Both the position numbers and the translations under genes were made by a program. From the NCBI GenBank assembly GCA_020637855.1, contig JACKJR010000003.1, positions 248,001-312,000 of the forward strand: DNA of 64,000 bases, in the 5' to 3' direction. The first letter of the stretch is position 1; each line of letters starts with the position of its first letter. Below are positions 18,293 through 26,854 of this stretch, one piece after another. The notes under the pieces were generated by a model. That model searched no databases and was not told where the DNA came from. It saw nothing but the letters and a program-made list of their open reading frames with translations. This stretch comes from Rhodobiaceae bacterium. GTDB lineage: Bacteria; Pseudomonadota; Alphaproteobacteria; Rhizobiales; Tepidamorphaceae.

Positions 18293-18610
18293 CTACGCCA
18301 TGGACAGATCCGCCGCTTCACCCATGAGGTGTGTTCGCAACACATCAGGTTCAAGCCCGGATAGCCTCAAATCCGGGAAAAACTATGGCCATGGGGCATG
18401 AATCCTTGGCCTGGGTGCCTGTGATCCGTAAGCCATCTTATGCGCGTGAAGGTTAGCGAAGCGTTGCCGGGCGAGCCACATTCCGCAATTTTCCTGAAGG
18501 TTTACGGGCCGTGGAGGGATTGCGCGTTGCCGGAACGGGGTTGAGGCTCTATGCTCCGCCCCCGTTTGAAGCGCCCGGTCAGCCGGGCGCATAAGTTTTG
18601 TGGTGCGAAA
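18293..18610. other. 318-bp gap between slt and dapA
   Basis: No gene seen. It holds two adjacent hairpins: GGTGTGTT/AACACATC (18328-18346, loop CGC) and CCCGGAT/ATCCGGG (18356-18377). A third perfect hairpin lies just before dapA. Neither of the first two is followed by a T run, so they are not simple terminators. No tRNA or known riboswitch pattern was recognised. Confidence 0.5.
18571..18590 (+). promoter_or_regulatory. perfect hairpin in dapA leader
   Basis: GCGCCCGG (18571-18578), loop TCAG, CCGGGCGC (18583-18590), followed by ATAAGTTTTG and then the dapA ATG 20 bases later. It could be an attenuator or mRNA-stabilising stem; the T run is short and interrupted. Confidence 0.4.
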
Positions 18611-19495
18611 ATGACGTTTCATGGTTCCAATCCTGCTCTCATTACGCCTTTCCGCGACGGGAAGGTGGACGAAAAGGCTTTCGCCGAGTTCGTGGAGTGG
18701 CAGATCAGCGAAGGGTCGCATGGTGTCGTTCCGGTCGGGACGACGGGCGAATCCCCGACGCTGAGCCATGACGAGCACAAACGGGTGGTGGAACTGTGTG
18801 TGCAGGTTGTCGCGGGCCGGGTTCCGGTCATTGCCGGCGCCGGCTCCAACAACACCGCCGAGGCGATCGATTTCGCGGTTCACGCCGAAAAGGTGGGCGC
18901 GGATGCGATTCTCTCCGTTGCCCCGTACTACAACAAGCCGACGCAGGAAGGGCTCTACCAGCACTTCAAGGCGCAGGCCGATGCGATCAGCATCCCGGTG
19001 TTCATCTACAACATCCCGGGCCGTTCGATCGTCGACATCTCGGTGGAGACGCTGGCGCGGCTGTCGCGCGATTGCGCCAACATCGTTGGCGTCAAGGATG
19101 CGACCGCGAAGCTCGACCGGGTTTCGCTGCAGCGCCAAGAGTGCGGCAAGGATTTCATCCAGCTTTCGGGCGAGGATGCGACCGCGCTTGCCTTCAACGC
19201 CCATGGCGGGCGGGGCTGCATCTCGGTGACGGCAAACGTCGCGCCGCGGCTGTGCTCGGAATTCCAGGAAGCGACGCTTGCAGGTGATTACACCAAGGCG
19301 CTGGAAATCCAGGACCGGTTGATGCCGCTGCACAGGGCGCTGTTCCTGGAGACAAGTCCGGCGCCGGTGAAATACGCATGCTCGCTGCTTGGCAAGGTGC
19401 TGCCGGATTCGCGTTTGCCCATCGTGCCGTGCTCCGACGGCGTGAAGGCCGAAGTGCAGGCGGCCATGGTGCATGCCGGGCTTATCAACGGCTAA
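18611..19495 (+). CDS. dapA: 4-hydroxy-tetrahydrodipicolinate synthase
   Basis: Condenses aspartate semialdehyde and pyruvate in the lysine/diaminopimelate pathway. The 294-residue TIM barrel shows PVGTTGESPTLSHDEH, SVAPYYNKPTQEGLYQHF, the tyrosine-containing IPVFIYNIPGRS, and the Schiff-base lysine in IVGVKDATAK. ATG 18611 (MTFHGSNPALITPF) was chosen because it starts the conserved first strand and gives the normal length; an in-frame ATG 60 bases upstream would overlap the leader hairpin. The ribosome site is weak. Confidence 0.97.
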   Translation: MTFHGSNPALITPFRDGKVDEKAFAEFVEWQISEGSHGVVPVGTTGESPTLSHDEHKRVVELCVQVVAGRVPVIAGAGSNNTAEAIDFAVHAEKVGADAILSVAPYYNKPTQEGLYQHFKAQADAISIPVFIYNIPGRSIVDISVETLARLSRDCANIVGVKDATAKLDRVSLQRQECGKDFIQLSGEDATALAFNAHGGRGCISVTANVAPRLCSEFQEATLAGDYTKALEIQDRLMPLHRALFLETSPAPVKYACSLLGKVLPDSRLPIVPCSDGVKAEVQAAMVHAGLING

Positions 19496-19516
19496 CAAAA
19501 TCGCCATGTAACGATT

Positions 19517-19993
19517 ATGGCAGACAAGAAACGAATGGCCGCGCGGCGCAACGTCGCCGAAAACCGCCGCGCGCGCTTCGATTACGAAATTCTGGACACC
19601 TATGAGGCGGGCCTGTCGCTGACAGGCACGGAGGTGAAATCTTTGCGTCAGGGCAGGGCGACCATCAACGAAGCCTATGCCGGGCCGTCGGGCAACAGCC
19701 TGTTCCTGTTCAATGCCTATATCCCCGAGTATGAGGCGGCAAACCGCTTCAACCATGAGACACGCCGTCCGCGCCGTCTGCTGCTGCATCGGCGCGAGAT
19801 CAACCGGCTGATCGGCGGCGTGCAGCGCGAGGGCATGACCATCGTGCCATTGCGGCTATACTTCAACGATCGCGGTATGGCGAAAATCCAGCTGGGGCTT
19901 GGCAAGGGCAAGAAGACCTACGACAAGCGTGAAACCGAGAAGCGGCGCAGCTGGGATCGTGACAAGGCGCGAATCCTGCGCGAGCGCGGATAA
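19517..19993 (+). CDS. smpB: tmRNA-binding protein SmpB
   Basis: A 158-residue trans-translation factor that carries tmRNA to stalled ribosomes. The beta-barrel motifs RRARFDYEILDTYEAGLSL and GTEVKSLRQGRATINEAYA are intact, as is the basic C-terminal tail (KKTYDKRETEKRRSWDRDKA) that enters the mRNA channel. It is 21 bases after dapA, the usual alphaproteobacterial pairing. Confidence 0.97.
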   Translation: MADKKRMAARRNVAENRRARFDYEILDTYEAGLSLTGTEVKSLRQGRATINEAYAGPSGNSLFLFNAYIPEYEAANRFNHETRRPRRLLLHRREINRLIGGVQREGMTIVPLRLYFNDRGMAKIQLGLGKGKKTYDKRETEKRRSWDRDKARILRERG

Positions 19994-20005
19994 GGGGAGG
20001 TCAGC

Positions 20006-20569
20006 ATGGTGACATCATTCGACTTGCCGGGAGGTCTGCCGGCGCCGGAAGATGATGGTGGCGCTGCTCATCTGACCGGGGTGACGATGTCGCCGGTGCA
20101 GCTTGTCGCGACTTCGGGCGAAGTGGTTGACGCGTCGGCGCTGACCGGCTGCACGGTTCTCTACATTTATCCGATGACCGGAAAGCCGGGTGTCGCGCTT
20201 CCCGATGGGTGGGACGAAATACCCGGCGCGCGCGGTTGCACACCGCAATCCTGTTCTTTTCGCGATCATTTCGCCGAGTTGAAGCAGCTCGGCGTGTCGC
20301 AAGTCTACGGTCTATCCACGCAAGACACCGACTACCAGCTTGAAGCAAAGGAGCGGCTGCATCTGCCGTTCGATCTGCTTTCGGATGCGGAGTTCAAACT
20401 CGGCGATGCATTGCGATTGCCGGATTTCGTCGCCGACGGTATGCGGCTCTACAAGCGCATGGCGCTGATCCTCGATGGCGCAAGGATCCGTCACGTCTTC
20501 TACCCGGTGTTCCCACCGGACCGGAATGCCGGCGATGTCGTTGCCTGGCTGAAGGAAAACAATGTCTAG
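20006..20569 (+). CDS. peroxiredoxin-like thiol peroxidase
   Basis: A 187-residue thioredoxin-fold peroxiredoxin. Cys78 and Cys83 lie in GARGCTPQSCSFRDHF, the GCTxxxC arrangement of PrxQ-type enzymes, with Cys78 as the likely peroxidatic residue. Between the strand VLYIYPMTG and the cysteine motif is an insertion (about 60-74, GKPGVALPDGWDEIP) that is absent from BCP proteins such as the one at 61887-62357. AAGGGGAGG precedes the ATG. Its stop overlaps the convergent UDG gene by four bases. Cytoplasmic; hydroperoxide specificity is unknown. Confidence 0.85.
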   Translation: MVTSFDLPGGLPAPEDDGGAAHLTGVTMSPVQLVATSGEVVDASALTGCTVLYIYPMTGKPGVALPDGWDEIPGARGCTPQSCSFRDHFAELKQLGVSQVYGLSTQDTDYQLEAKERLHLPFDLLSDAEFKLGDALRLPDFVADGMRLYKRMALILDGARIRHVFYPVFPPDRNAGDVVAWLKENNV

Positions 20570-21216
20570 CCTACAGCGTTGATGTGCGCGCGGATGCTCG
20601 TCAGCACACTATCGAACATCTCAGGCGTCAGCCGTCGCGTCTGGGTGTTGTAGCGCGAGCAGTGGAAACTGTCGAAAAGCGTGATGTGGCCGATCTTGTG
20701 GTGCGCGCCATGGGCAAAAGGCGCTGATTTCAGCGGCACATCGCACGTCCTCAACACGGCTTCATGGGCAATGCGTCCGAGCGCCAGAACCGCGGTCAGC
20801 CTTTTCATCTCCGCGAACGTTGCAGCAAGAAAAGGCCGGCAATTGGCGGCCTCCTGCGGCGTTGGCTTGTTCTGCGGCGGCACACAGCGCACCGCATTGG
20901 CAATGCGGCAATCGACGAGACGCAGGCCGTCGTCGGGGCGCTTGTCGTAGGTGCCCGTGGCGAAGCCCGTGTTGAGCAGGGTTTCGTAGAGCAGATCGCC
21001 GGCATAGTCACCGGTGAAGGGACGGCCGGTACGGTTCGCCCCCTTCAGCCCGGGGGCGAGACCAACGATCAAAAGCTTTGCCGACGCTGCGCCAAACGAT
21101 GGCACCGGCGCGTTGAAGAAGTCAGGATATTCCTGCTCGTTTTCGAAACGGAATTCGGCCAGGCGCGGACAGATCGCGCAGTCCCGCTTCGGTTCCGATG
21201 ATGGGATTGCCGGCAT
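20566..21216 (-). CDS. uracil-DNA glycosylase, family 5 (UdgB-like)
   Basis: A 216-residue DNA repair enzyme that removes uracil and perhaps other deaminated bases. Motif A reads GLAPGLKGANRTGRPFTGDY, with alanine rather than aspartate or asparagine at the usual catalytic position, as in family 5. The second motif, FHCSRYNTQTRRLT, corresponds to HPSxxN with cysteine in place of proline. Cysteines at 13, 16 and further on (DCRIANAVRC, ANC) can ligate the expected 4Fe-4S cluster. Convergent with the peroxiredoxin and eight bases from the NYN gene. Confidence 0.88.
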   Translation of the reverse strand: MPAIPSSEPKRDCAICPRLAEFRFENEQEYPDFFNAPVPSFGAASAKLLIVGLAPGLKGANRTGRPFTGDYAGDLLYETLLNTGFATGTYDKRPDDGLRLVDCRIANAVRCVPPQNKPTPQEAANCRPFLAATFAEMKRLTAVLALGRIAHEAVLRTCDVPLKSAPFAHGAHHKIGHITLFDSFHCSRYNTQTRRLTPEMFDSVLTSIRAHINAVG

Positions 21217-21224
21217 CGTTTAAG

Positions 21225-21845
21225 TCAGCGGTCGGCGAAGTTTTCGCCGTCCGGGCCGCCATCGTCGAAATCCTCGTAATCATCATCACGTGTTTCGCGG
21301 CGTGGCGGACGGTCCTGCTGAGGACGCCCGATCGTATCCGCCAAGGCGGACAGCTCGATGAAGTGGTCGGCCTGGCGGCGCAGTTCGTCGGCGATCATCG
21401 GCGGCTGGGTCTTCAGGGTCGAAGCGACGGTGACCCGCTTGCCCTTGCGCTGGATGGCTTCCACCAGCGAACGGAAGTCGCCATCACCGGAAAACAGCAC
21501 GACATGGTCGACATACTGGGCCAGTTCCATGGCATCGATCGCCAGTTCCATGTCCATGTTGCCCTTCACCTTGCGGCGGCCGGCTGCATCGGTGAATTCC
21601 TTCGTCGGCTTGGTGACCACGGTGTAGCCGTTGTAGTCGAGCCAGTCGATCAGCGGGCGCACGGAGGAATATTCCTGATCCTCGGCAAGCGCGGTGTAAT
21701 AATAGGCGCGGATCAGATGACTGTTCTTCTGGAACAAGTCCAGAAGACGGCGAAAATCGATGTCGAAGCCAAGGCCGCGGGCCGTCGAATAGAGATTGGC
21801 GCCATCGATGAAAAGGGCGACGCGTTCAGCGTGATTGAAGTTCAT
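21225..21845 (-). CDS. NYN-domain (LabA/DUF88-type) ribonuclease-like protein
   Basis: A 206-residue protein with a PIN-like NYN nuclease domain. The acidic metal site is visible as D14 in FIDGANLY, D98/D104 in NMDMELAIDAM, and D121/D123 in SGDGDFRSLVEAI. The C-terminal 35 residues are acidic and disordered. Family members act on RNA, but targets are not known here. It precedes the UDG gene in the same direction, eight bases apart. Confidence 0.88.
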   Translation of the reverse strand: MNFNHAERVALFIDGANLYSTARGLGFDIDFRRLLDLFQKNSHLIRAYYYTALAEDQEYSSVRPLIDWLDYNGYTVVTKPTKEFTDAAGRRKVKGNMDMELAIDAMELAQYVDHVVLFSGDGDFRSLVEAIQRKGKRVTVASTLKTQPPMIADELRRQADHFIELSALADTIGRPQQDRPPRRETRDDDYEDFDDGGPDGENFADR

Positions 21846-22161
21846 GGGTCACTCCGCGGCGCGCAAAGCCCACGCGCGCCTGTTGCTGCCTAATTCATGT
21901 GAGGATCATGACCTGTTCGCACGCGCGTGTGCTGAAACCCGTCGTATTTGAAAATCGGTTTGCGCAAGCGCGCCAAATCATTTGCTCAACATTGCTGAGA
22001 GCTATGCCGGAAATCGCGGCGAATGCAAGGCATCGAAGGTTGTAAGCCCGGCAATGAATTTGCCATTTTTGGGGAGTACGGAAAGCGTTCGGACTTGCAT
22101 GAACGGTCAAACCCGCCTATAGCGAGGTCTTGACTCCCAAAACAACCAGGAGACTGGCACG
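21846..22161. other. 316-bp divergent gap between NYN gene and rpoZ
   Basis: No gene seen. It carries a good promoter for rpoZ at its right end (22095-22123) and presumably an opposing promoter for the NYN-UDG pair, which was not recognised. Confidence 0.5.
22095..22123 (+). promoter_or_regulatory. predicted housekeeping promoter for rpoZ-rsh
   Basis: TTGCAT (22095-22100), a 17-base spacer, TATAGC (22118-22123). The spacing is ideal and transcription would start about 30 bases before rpoZ. Confidence 0.55.
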
Positions 22162-22536
22162 ATGGCGCGCGTCACCGTGGAAGATTGTATCGACAAGGTC
22201 GACAACCGTTTTGATCTTGTTCTGCTTGCCGGCCACAGGGCCCGGATGATCTCCAGCGGCTCACCGATCACGGTGAACCGCGATAACGACAAGAATCCTG
22301 TCGTTGCGCTTCGCGAAATCGCCGACGAGACCCTTTCGCCGGAAGATCTGCGCGAGGAGCTGATTCATTCCTTGCAGAAGCACGTTGAGGTTGATGAGCC
22401 CGAGGCCGATACCGTGCCTCGTATTGCAGCTGAAGGCAGCAACGAAGACGGTGAGCCGCTCGACAGCATCGACCTTTCCGAGGAAGAATTGCGCCGTGCT
22501 CTGGAAGGTCTGAAGCCGCCGGAACGTGACGATTGA
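22162..22536 (+). CDS. rpoZ: RNA polymerase omega subunit
   Basis: A 124-residue subunit that helps assemble and stabilise RNA polymerase and forms part of a ppGpp site. MARVTVEDCIDKVDNRFDLV and the NPVVALREIADETLSPEDL helix are diagnostic. The acidic C-terminal extension is typical of alphaproteobacteria. AGGAGA precedes the ATG. It lies 57 bases before rsh, joining the alarmone synthase to one of its targets. Confidence 0.97.
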   Translation: MARVTVEDCIDKVDNRFDLVLLAGHRARMISSGSPITVNRDNDKNPVVALREIADETLSPEDLREELIHSLQKHVEVDEPEADTVPRIAAEGSNEDGEPLDSIDLSEEELRRALEGLKPPERDD

Positions 22537-22593
22537 TCGAGGGGTAGTTCCGGCAGCCTGCCTGCCGGCCAAGCGTAGCGGAGACGTCCGCAG

Positions 22594-24864
22594 ATGATGC
22601 GGCAATACGAACTCGTCGAACGGGTCGCCCGCTACAATCCCCATACCGACGAGCAACTGCTCAACCGGGCCTACGTCTACGCCATGAAGGCGCACGGGTC
22701 GCAAACCCGTGCGTCGGGCGATCCTTATTTCTCCCATCCGCTAGAAGTTGCCGCGATCCTGACCACTCTCAGGCTCGACGATGCGACCATTGTTGCTGCG
22801 CTTCTGCACGATACGATCGAGGATACCGATGCGACGCGCGAGGAAATCGACCGGCTGTTTGGCCCGGAGATTGGAGCGCTTGTCGACGGACTGACCAAGA
22901 TCAAGAAGCTCGATCTGGTGTCCAAGCGGGCCGCTCAGGCGGAAAACCTGCGTAAACTGCTGCTGGCGATCGCCGATGACGTGCGCGTCCTGCTGGTCAA
23001 GCTCGCCGACCGGCTGCACAACATGCGCACGCTTGAGTATGTGCCGGTCGACAAGCGGACCCGGATTGCCGAAGAGACGCTGGACATATACGCGCCATTG
23101 GCCGGCGGCATGGGCATCCACTGGATGCGGGAAGAACTGGAGGATTTATCCTTCCAGACTTTGCAGCCGGAGGCCTACAGGGTCATCTCGATGCAGCTTG
23201 CCGAGAGGCGTGAGGAATCCGCCAAGGTCATTTCCGAGATCGCGATTGCACTGCGCGAAAAAATCGGGGCTGCTGGCATAACCGCGGAAATCAGCGGGCG
23301 TGAAAAGCGTCCATATTCTGTCTGGAGCAAGATGGAACGAAAGGCTGTTTCATTCGAACAGCTTTCCGACATCTACGGTTTCCGTGTGATCGTCGAGAAT
23401 ATTGCCGATTGCTACCGCACCATCGGCATCGTTCACACGACCTGGTCTATGGTTCCCGGCCGTTTCAAGGACTACATCTCGACACCGAAGCAGAACGATT
23501 ACCGTTCGATCCACACGACGGTACTCGGCCCCGGGCATCAGCGCGTCGAATTGCAGGTGCGCACGCGAGAAATGCATGACATCGCCGAATACGGCATTGC
23601 GGCGCACGTGATTTACAAGGAAGGCGTGCCGAAAGTCGCCAATGGCGATGCGCGCAAGGGCAAGCTCTCCGCGATCGACAGCAACGCCTACAGATGGCTC
23701 AGGCAGCTTGTGGAGATGCTGGCGGAGGGGGATACGCCGGAGGAATTCCTCGAGCACACCAAGCTGCAGCTGTTTCAGGATCAGGTTTTCTGTTTCACCC
23801 CGAAAGGGCGGGTGATCTCTTTGCCGCGCGGTGCCAATGCCATCGACTTTGCCTATGCGGTGCATACCGATGTCGGCAACAATGCCATCGGTTGCAAGAT
23901 AAACGGGCGCCTCGAGCCGCTTATAAGTCAGTTGAATAATGGCGATGAAGTTGATGTTTTAACTGCTAAAAATCAAGTTCCTCCCGCTGCGTGGGAATCG
24001 CTGGTCATGACCGGCAAAGCACGCCAGTCGATCCGCCGGGCCGCGCGTGCGCAGATCCGCACGCAATATGCCGGCCTGGGGCGCAAGATGCTGGAGCGCG
24101 CCTTTGCGCGGATACCGCGCGCGTATTCCGATGAGAAGCTGGCGGCGGTGCTGGCCAGGCTGGGACAGTCGAATGTGGATGATGCGCTTTCAGCGGTGGG
24201 CCGCGGCGAGATTCCCGCCAGTGATGTAATCAAGGCCGTCTATCCCGATCATCGCGATGAGCGTGCTCGCGACAAGACATCAAGTGGCGATGCGGGACGC
24301 GGCGAGGAGGGCTGGTTCGGGCTGCGCCGCGCCATGGGGCTGAAATTCCGCTGGCCGGGCCGGTCTTCCCGGGGAAGCAAGGCAACGGGGGGGAAAGGCG
24401 AGGCTGGTTCGGACGCCATTCCGATCCGCGGCCTGCACGGTGATCTGCCGGTACAATTCGCCCCCAAGGGCGGCGCCGTTCCCGGTGATCGTATCGTCGG
24501 CATCATGATGCCGGGCGAGGCCATCACCATATATCCGATACAGTCGCCTGAACTGAAGCAGTTTGATGACCAGCCGGAACGCTGGCTGGACGTGCGATGG
24601 GCTATCGATGCGGACAACCCCGAACGCTTTCCCGCCGTGATTGCGGTGAGGGCGCTCAACGAGCCTGGATCCTTGGCGGGGATTGCCCAGATCATCGGTG
24701 AGCAGGATGCAAACATCGATACCGTCATCATGACGATGCGTGCGCCCGACTTCACGGAAATGGAAATTGCGGTCGAGGTATGGGATTTGAAACATCTCAA
24801 CCGCATCATGGCTCTTCTGAAGAGCGCGGCAGTGGTCAACGCGGTGTGGCGCGTAAACGGATAA
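22594..24864 (+). CDS. rsh: bifunctional (p)ppGpp synthetase/hydrolase RSH
   Basis: A 756-residue stringent-response enzyme that makes and degrades (p)ppGpp. The HD hydrolase domain has GDPYFSHPLEVAAIL and HDTIEDT (72-78), intact as in SpoT-type active hydrolases. The synthetase domain has YGFRVIVENIADCYRTIG and FKDYISTPKQNDYRSIHTT. A TGS domain (VFCFTPKGRVISLPRGANAI) and a C-terminal ACT domain (about 680-756) follow. It is the single alphaproteobacterial RSH type. Codons about 444-465 in the TGS region are abruptly AT-rich (23921-23980). The ATG follows CGGAGA. Confidence 0.96.
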   Translation: MMRQYELVERVARYNPHTDEQLLNRAYVYAMKAHGSQTRASGDPYFSHPLEVAAILTTLRLDDATIVAALLHDTIEDTDATREEIDRLFGPEIGALVDGLTKIKKLDLVSKRAAQAENLRKLLLAIADDVRVLLVKLADRLHNMRTLEYVPVDKRTRIAEETLDIYAPLAGGMGIHWMREELEDLSFQTLQPEAYRVISMQLAERREESAKVISEIAIALREKIGAAGITAEISGREKRPYSVWSKMERKAVSFEQLSDIYGFRVIVENIADCYRTIGIVHTTWSMVPGRFKDYISTPKQNDYRSIHTTVLGPGHQRVELQVRTREMHDIAEYGIAAHVIYKEGVPKVANGDARKGKLSAIDSNAYRWLRQLVEMLAEGDTPEEFLEHTKLQLFQDQVFCFTPKGRVISLPRGANAIDFAYAVHTDVGNNAIGCKINGRLEPLISQLNNGDEVDVLTAKNQVPPAAWESLVMTGKARQSIRRAARAQIRTQYAGLGRKMLERAFARIPRAYSDEKLAAVLARLGQSNVDDALSAVGRGEIPASDVIKAVYPDHRDERARDKTSSGDAGRGEEGWFGLRRAMGLKFRWPGRSSRGSKATGGKGEAGSDAIPIRGLHGDLPVQFAPKGGAVPGDRIVGIMMPGEAITIYPIQSPELKQFDDQPERWLDVRWAIDADNPERFPAVIAVRALNEPGSLAGIAQIIGEQDANIDTVIMTMRAPDFTEMEIAVEVWDLKHLNRIMALLKSAAVVNAVWRVNG

Positions 24865-24881
24865 CGGCAGGGGAACACGGT

Positions 24882-25481
24882 ATGCACAAGGATGAGGTCA
24901 TCAGCATTTTCCGCCAGGCGAATGCCATCCTGGAGGGGCATTTCGTGCTGTCCTCGGGCCGCCACAGCCCCGTATTCCTGCAGAAAGCGCGTGTGTTCAT
25001 GTATCCCGAGCTGACCGAACGGCTCTGCAAGGGGCTGGCGCAGGCGATACGGGCAGCCGGCCACGAAATAGACCTTGTCGTTTCCCCCGCGCTTGGCGGC
25101 CTCATACCGGGGTACGAGACCGCGCGCCACCTCGGCGTGCCGGCGATCTGGGTGGAGCGTGAGGACGGCGAGTTCCAGCTTCGCCGTGGTTTCGAGATTG
25201 AGCCGGGCGCGCGGATTGCCATTGTCGAGGACATTGTCACGACCGGGCTGTCGAGCCGCGAGGCGGTCGATTGCGTCAAGGGATTGGGCGGAGACGTGCG
25301 CTGTTGCGCCTGTTTGATCGACCGCTCGGCCGGAAAGGCCGATCCGGGCGTTGAAATGGTGGCACTGGCGGCAATGGATGTGCCAAGCTATGCGTCTGAC
25401 GAAATTCCCCCCGATCTGGCCGCTATTCCGGCGACCAAACCGGGAAGCAGGCATTTGAGTGCGGTAAAGCAGGCAGGTTGA
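24882..25481 (+). CDS. pyrE: orotate phosphoribosyltransferase
   Basis: Transfers phosphoribose from PRPP to orotate to make OMP in pyrimidine synthesis. The 199-residue enzyme has the PRPP-binding IVEDIVTTG motif, SGRHSPVFLQKA near the N-terminus and VVSPALGGLIPGYETAR. ATG 24882 was chosen: it follows GGGGAACACG by a normal spacing and gives the usual length, whereas a longer frame would run into rsh. It starts 17 bases after rsh. Confidence 0.95.
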   Translation: MHKDEVISIFRQANAILEGHFVLSSGRHSPVFLQKARVFMYPELTERLCKGLAQAIRAAGHEIDLVVSPALGGLIPGYETARHLGVPAIWVEREDGEFQLRRGFEIEPGARIAIVEDIVTTGLSSREAVDCVKGLGGDVRCCACLIDRSAGKADPGVEMVALAAMDVPSYASDEIPPDLAAIPATKPGSRHLSAVKQAG

Positions 25482-25485
25482 CGCC

Positions 25486-26055
25486 ATGATACTTGGACGG
25501 CGCAGCAAGGAACCGATCGGGGACAGGGTGCGCGTCGCCTTGTGGCCGCGCCGGTCTTGGTCGCGTTCGGTCGAGTACATCAAGAAGCGGGTGTTGCGCC
25601 TGAAAGCGACGCCACATGCGATAGCCGCTGGTTTTGCCGCCGGTGTGTTCGCCTCCTTCACACCGTTGATGGGATTTCATTTCATCCTGGCGGCCCTGAT
25701 GGCATGGCTGACGCGGGGCAGCATCATTGCATCTGCCTTTGGCACCTTCATCGGCAATCCCCTTACGTTTCCGCTCATTTGGGGCGCAACCTACAGTCTT
25801 GGGTCGAAGTTCCTGGGCAGCAATGGCGCGCATCATGCCGCCACGCACCTTTATGACCATCTGACGTGGTCGACCTTTTCCCTTAAGGCCGTATGGACGC
25901 TGATCTTGCCGATGTGCATCGGCGGCGTGATATTGGGGTCGATCGGGTGGGTGCTTTTCTACTTCCCGATCAAGGCGGCGATTACAGGATACCAGAACCG
26001 GCGCAATGCCCGGATTGCCGCCCGCAATGGTGCGACAACGCAAGCTGCCGAATAA
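25486..26055 (+). CDS. DUF2062 membrane protein
   Basis: A 189-residue inner-membrane protein with the DUF2062 pattern: TPHAIAAGFAAGVFASFTPL, GFHFILAALMAWL, IGNPLTFPLIWGATYSLG and a final helix near 140-165. About three membrane helices with basic ends. It starts four bases after the pyrE stop and precedes pdxJ, an arrangement common in this order. Function is not established. Confidence 0.9.
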   Translation: MILGRRSKEPIGDRVRVALWPRRSWSRSVEYIKKRVLRLKATPHAIAAGFAAGVFASFTPLMGFHFILAALMAWLTRGSIIASAFGTFIGNPLTFPLIWGATYSLGSKFLGSNGAHHAATHLYDHLTWSTFSLKAVWTLILPMCIGGVILGSIGWVLFYFPIKAAITGYQNRRNARIAARNGATTQAAE

Positions 26056-26080
26056 TAACCCGGGACGAGGCGTTCAAGAG

Positions 26081-26854
26081 ATGACCGTTTCCAGCCGTTT
26101 TCTACGACTTGGTGTCAATATCGATCATGTGGCCACGATCCGGAATGCGCGCGGTGGCCGCTTTCCCGATCCCGTACGCGCTGCCCATCTGGCTGCTGCG
26201 GCAGGCGCCGACGGCATAACCGCGCATCTGCGTGAGGACCGCAGGCATATTTCCGATGAGGATATTGCGCGTCTGACGCGTGAAATCGACAAGCCGCTCA
26301 ACCTGGAAATGGCCGCGACGCAGGAGATGCTCGATATTGCTCTTGCGCATCTGCCCCATGCCTGCTGCATCGTTCCGGAAAAACGCGAGGAGAGGACCAC
26401 GGAAGGCGGGCTGGACGCGGCGGCCAATTTCGAGCGGCTCGAACCGATCGTGAAGGCGCTGCGCGATGCCGGATCGCGTGTCTCCTTGTTCATCGAGCCC
26501 GATCCCCGCCAACTCGATGCGGCTGTGGAGCTAGGAGTGCCGGTTGTGGAACTTCATACCGGGCGTTATTGCGAGCTGGATATCGCCGGGGAATTCGGGA
26601 TGCGCGACGCTGAATGCGAGCGCATTGCATCCGCGGCTGCCCATGGTGCGTCGCGCGGGCTTGAGGTGCACGCAGGGCATGGTCTGACCTTCGAGACCGT
26701 CGGGCCTATCGCGGCCATTGCGGAACTCGCCGAACTCAACATCGGGCATTTCCTGATCGGCGAAGCCATCTTCACCGGTCTGGAGGCGGCCATCCGCAAG
26801 ATGCGCAACCTGATGGACAGGGCACGGGCGCAGGCGATGGCCGAGCCCGCATGA
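26081..26854 (+). CDS. pdxJ: pyridoxine 5'-phosphate synthase
   Basis: Last step of de novo vitamin B6 synthesis by the DXP-dependent route. The 257-residue TIM barrel has LGVNIDHVATIRNARGG at the N-terminus, GITAHLREDRRHI, NLEMAATQEM and the C-terminal NIGHFLIGEAIF phosphate site. ATG 26081 opens this conserved region; a longer frame starting inside the DUF2062 gene was rejected. Stop overlaps acpS by four bases. Confidence 0.96.
   Translation: MTVSSRFLRLGVNIDHVATIRNARGGRFPDPVRAAHLAAAAGADGITAHLREDRRHISDEDIARLTREIDKPLNLEMAATQEMLDIALAHLPHACCIVPEKREERTTEGGLDAAANFERLEPIVKALRDAGSRVSLFIEPDPRQLDAAVELGVPVVELHTGRYCELDIAGEFGMRDAECERIASAAAHGASRGLEVHAGHGLTFETVGPIAAIAELAELNIGHFLIGEAIFTGLEAAIRKMRNLMDRARAQAMAEPA

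Noticed and set aside
18301..18610. lysine riboswitch in the dapA leader
   Set aside because: The long multi-helix core of that riboswitch is not recognisable, and it is not typical for this group; only simple hairpins are visible.
18383..19789. 468-residue minus-strand frame
   Set aside because: Covers dapA and part of smpB in antisense; no ribosome site or domain.
24249..25661. 470-residue minus-strand frame
   Set aside because: Antisense to the end of rsh and to pyrE.
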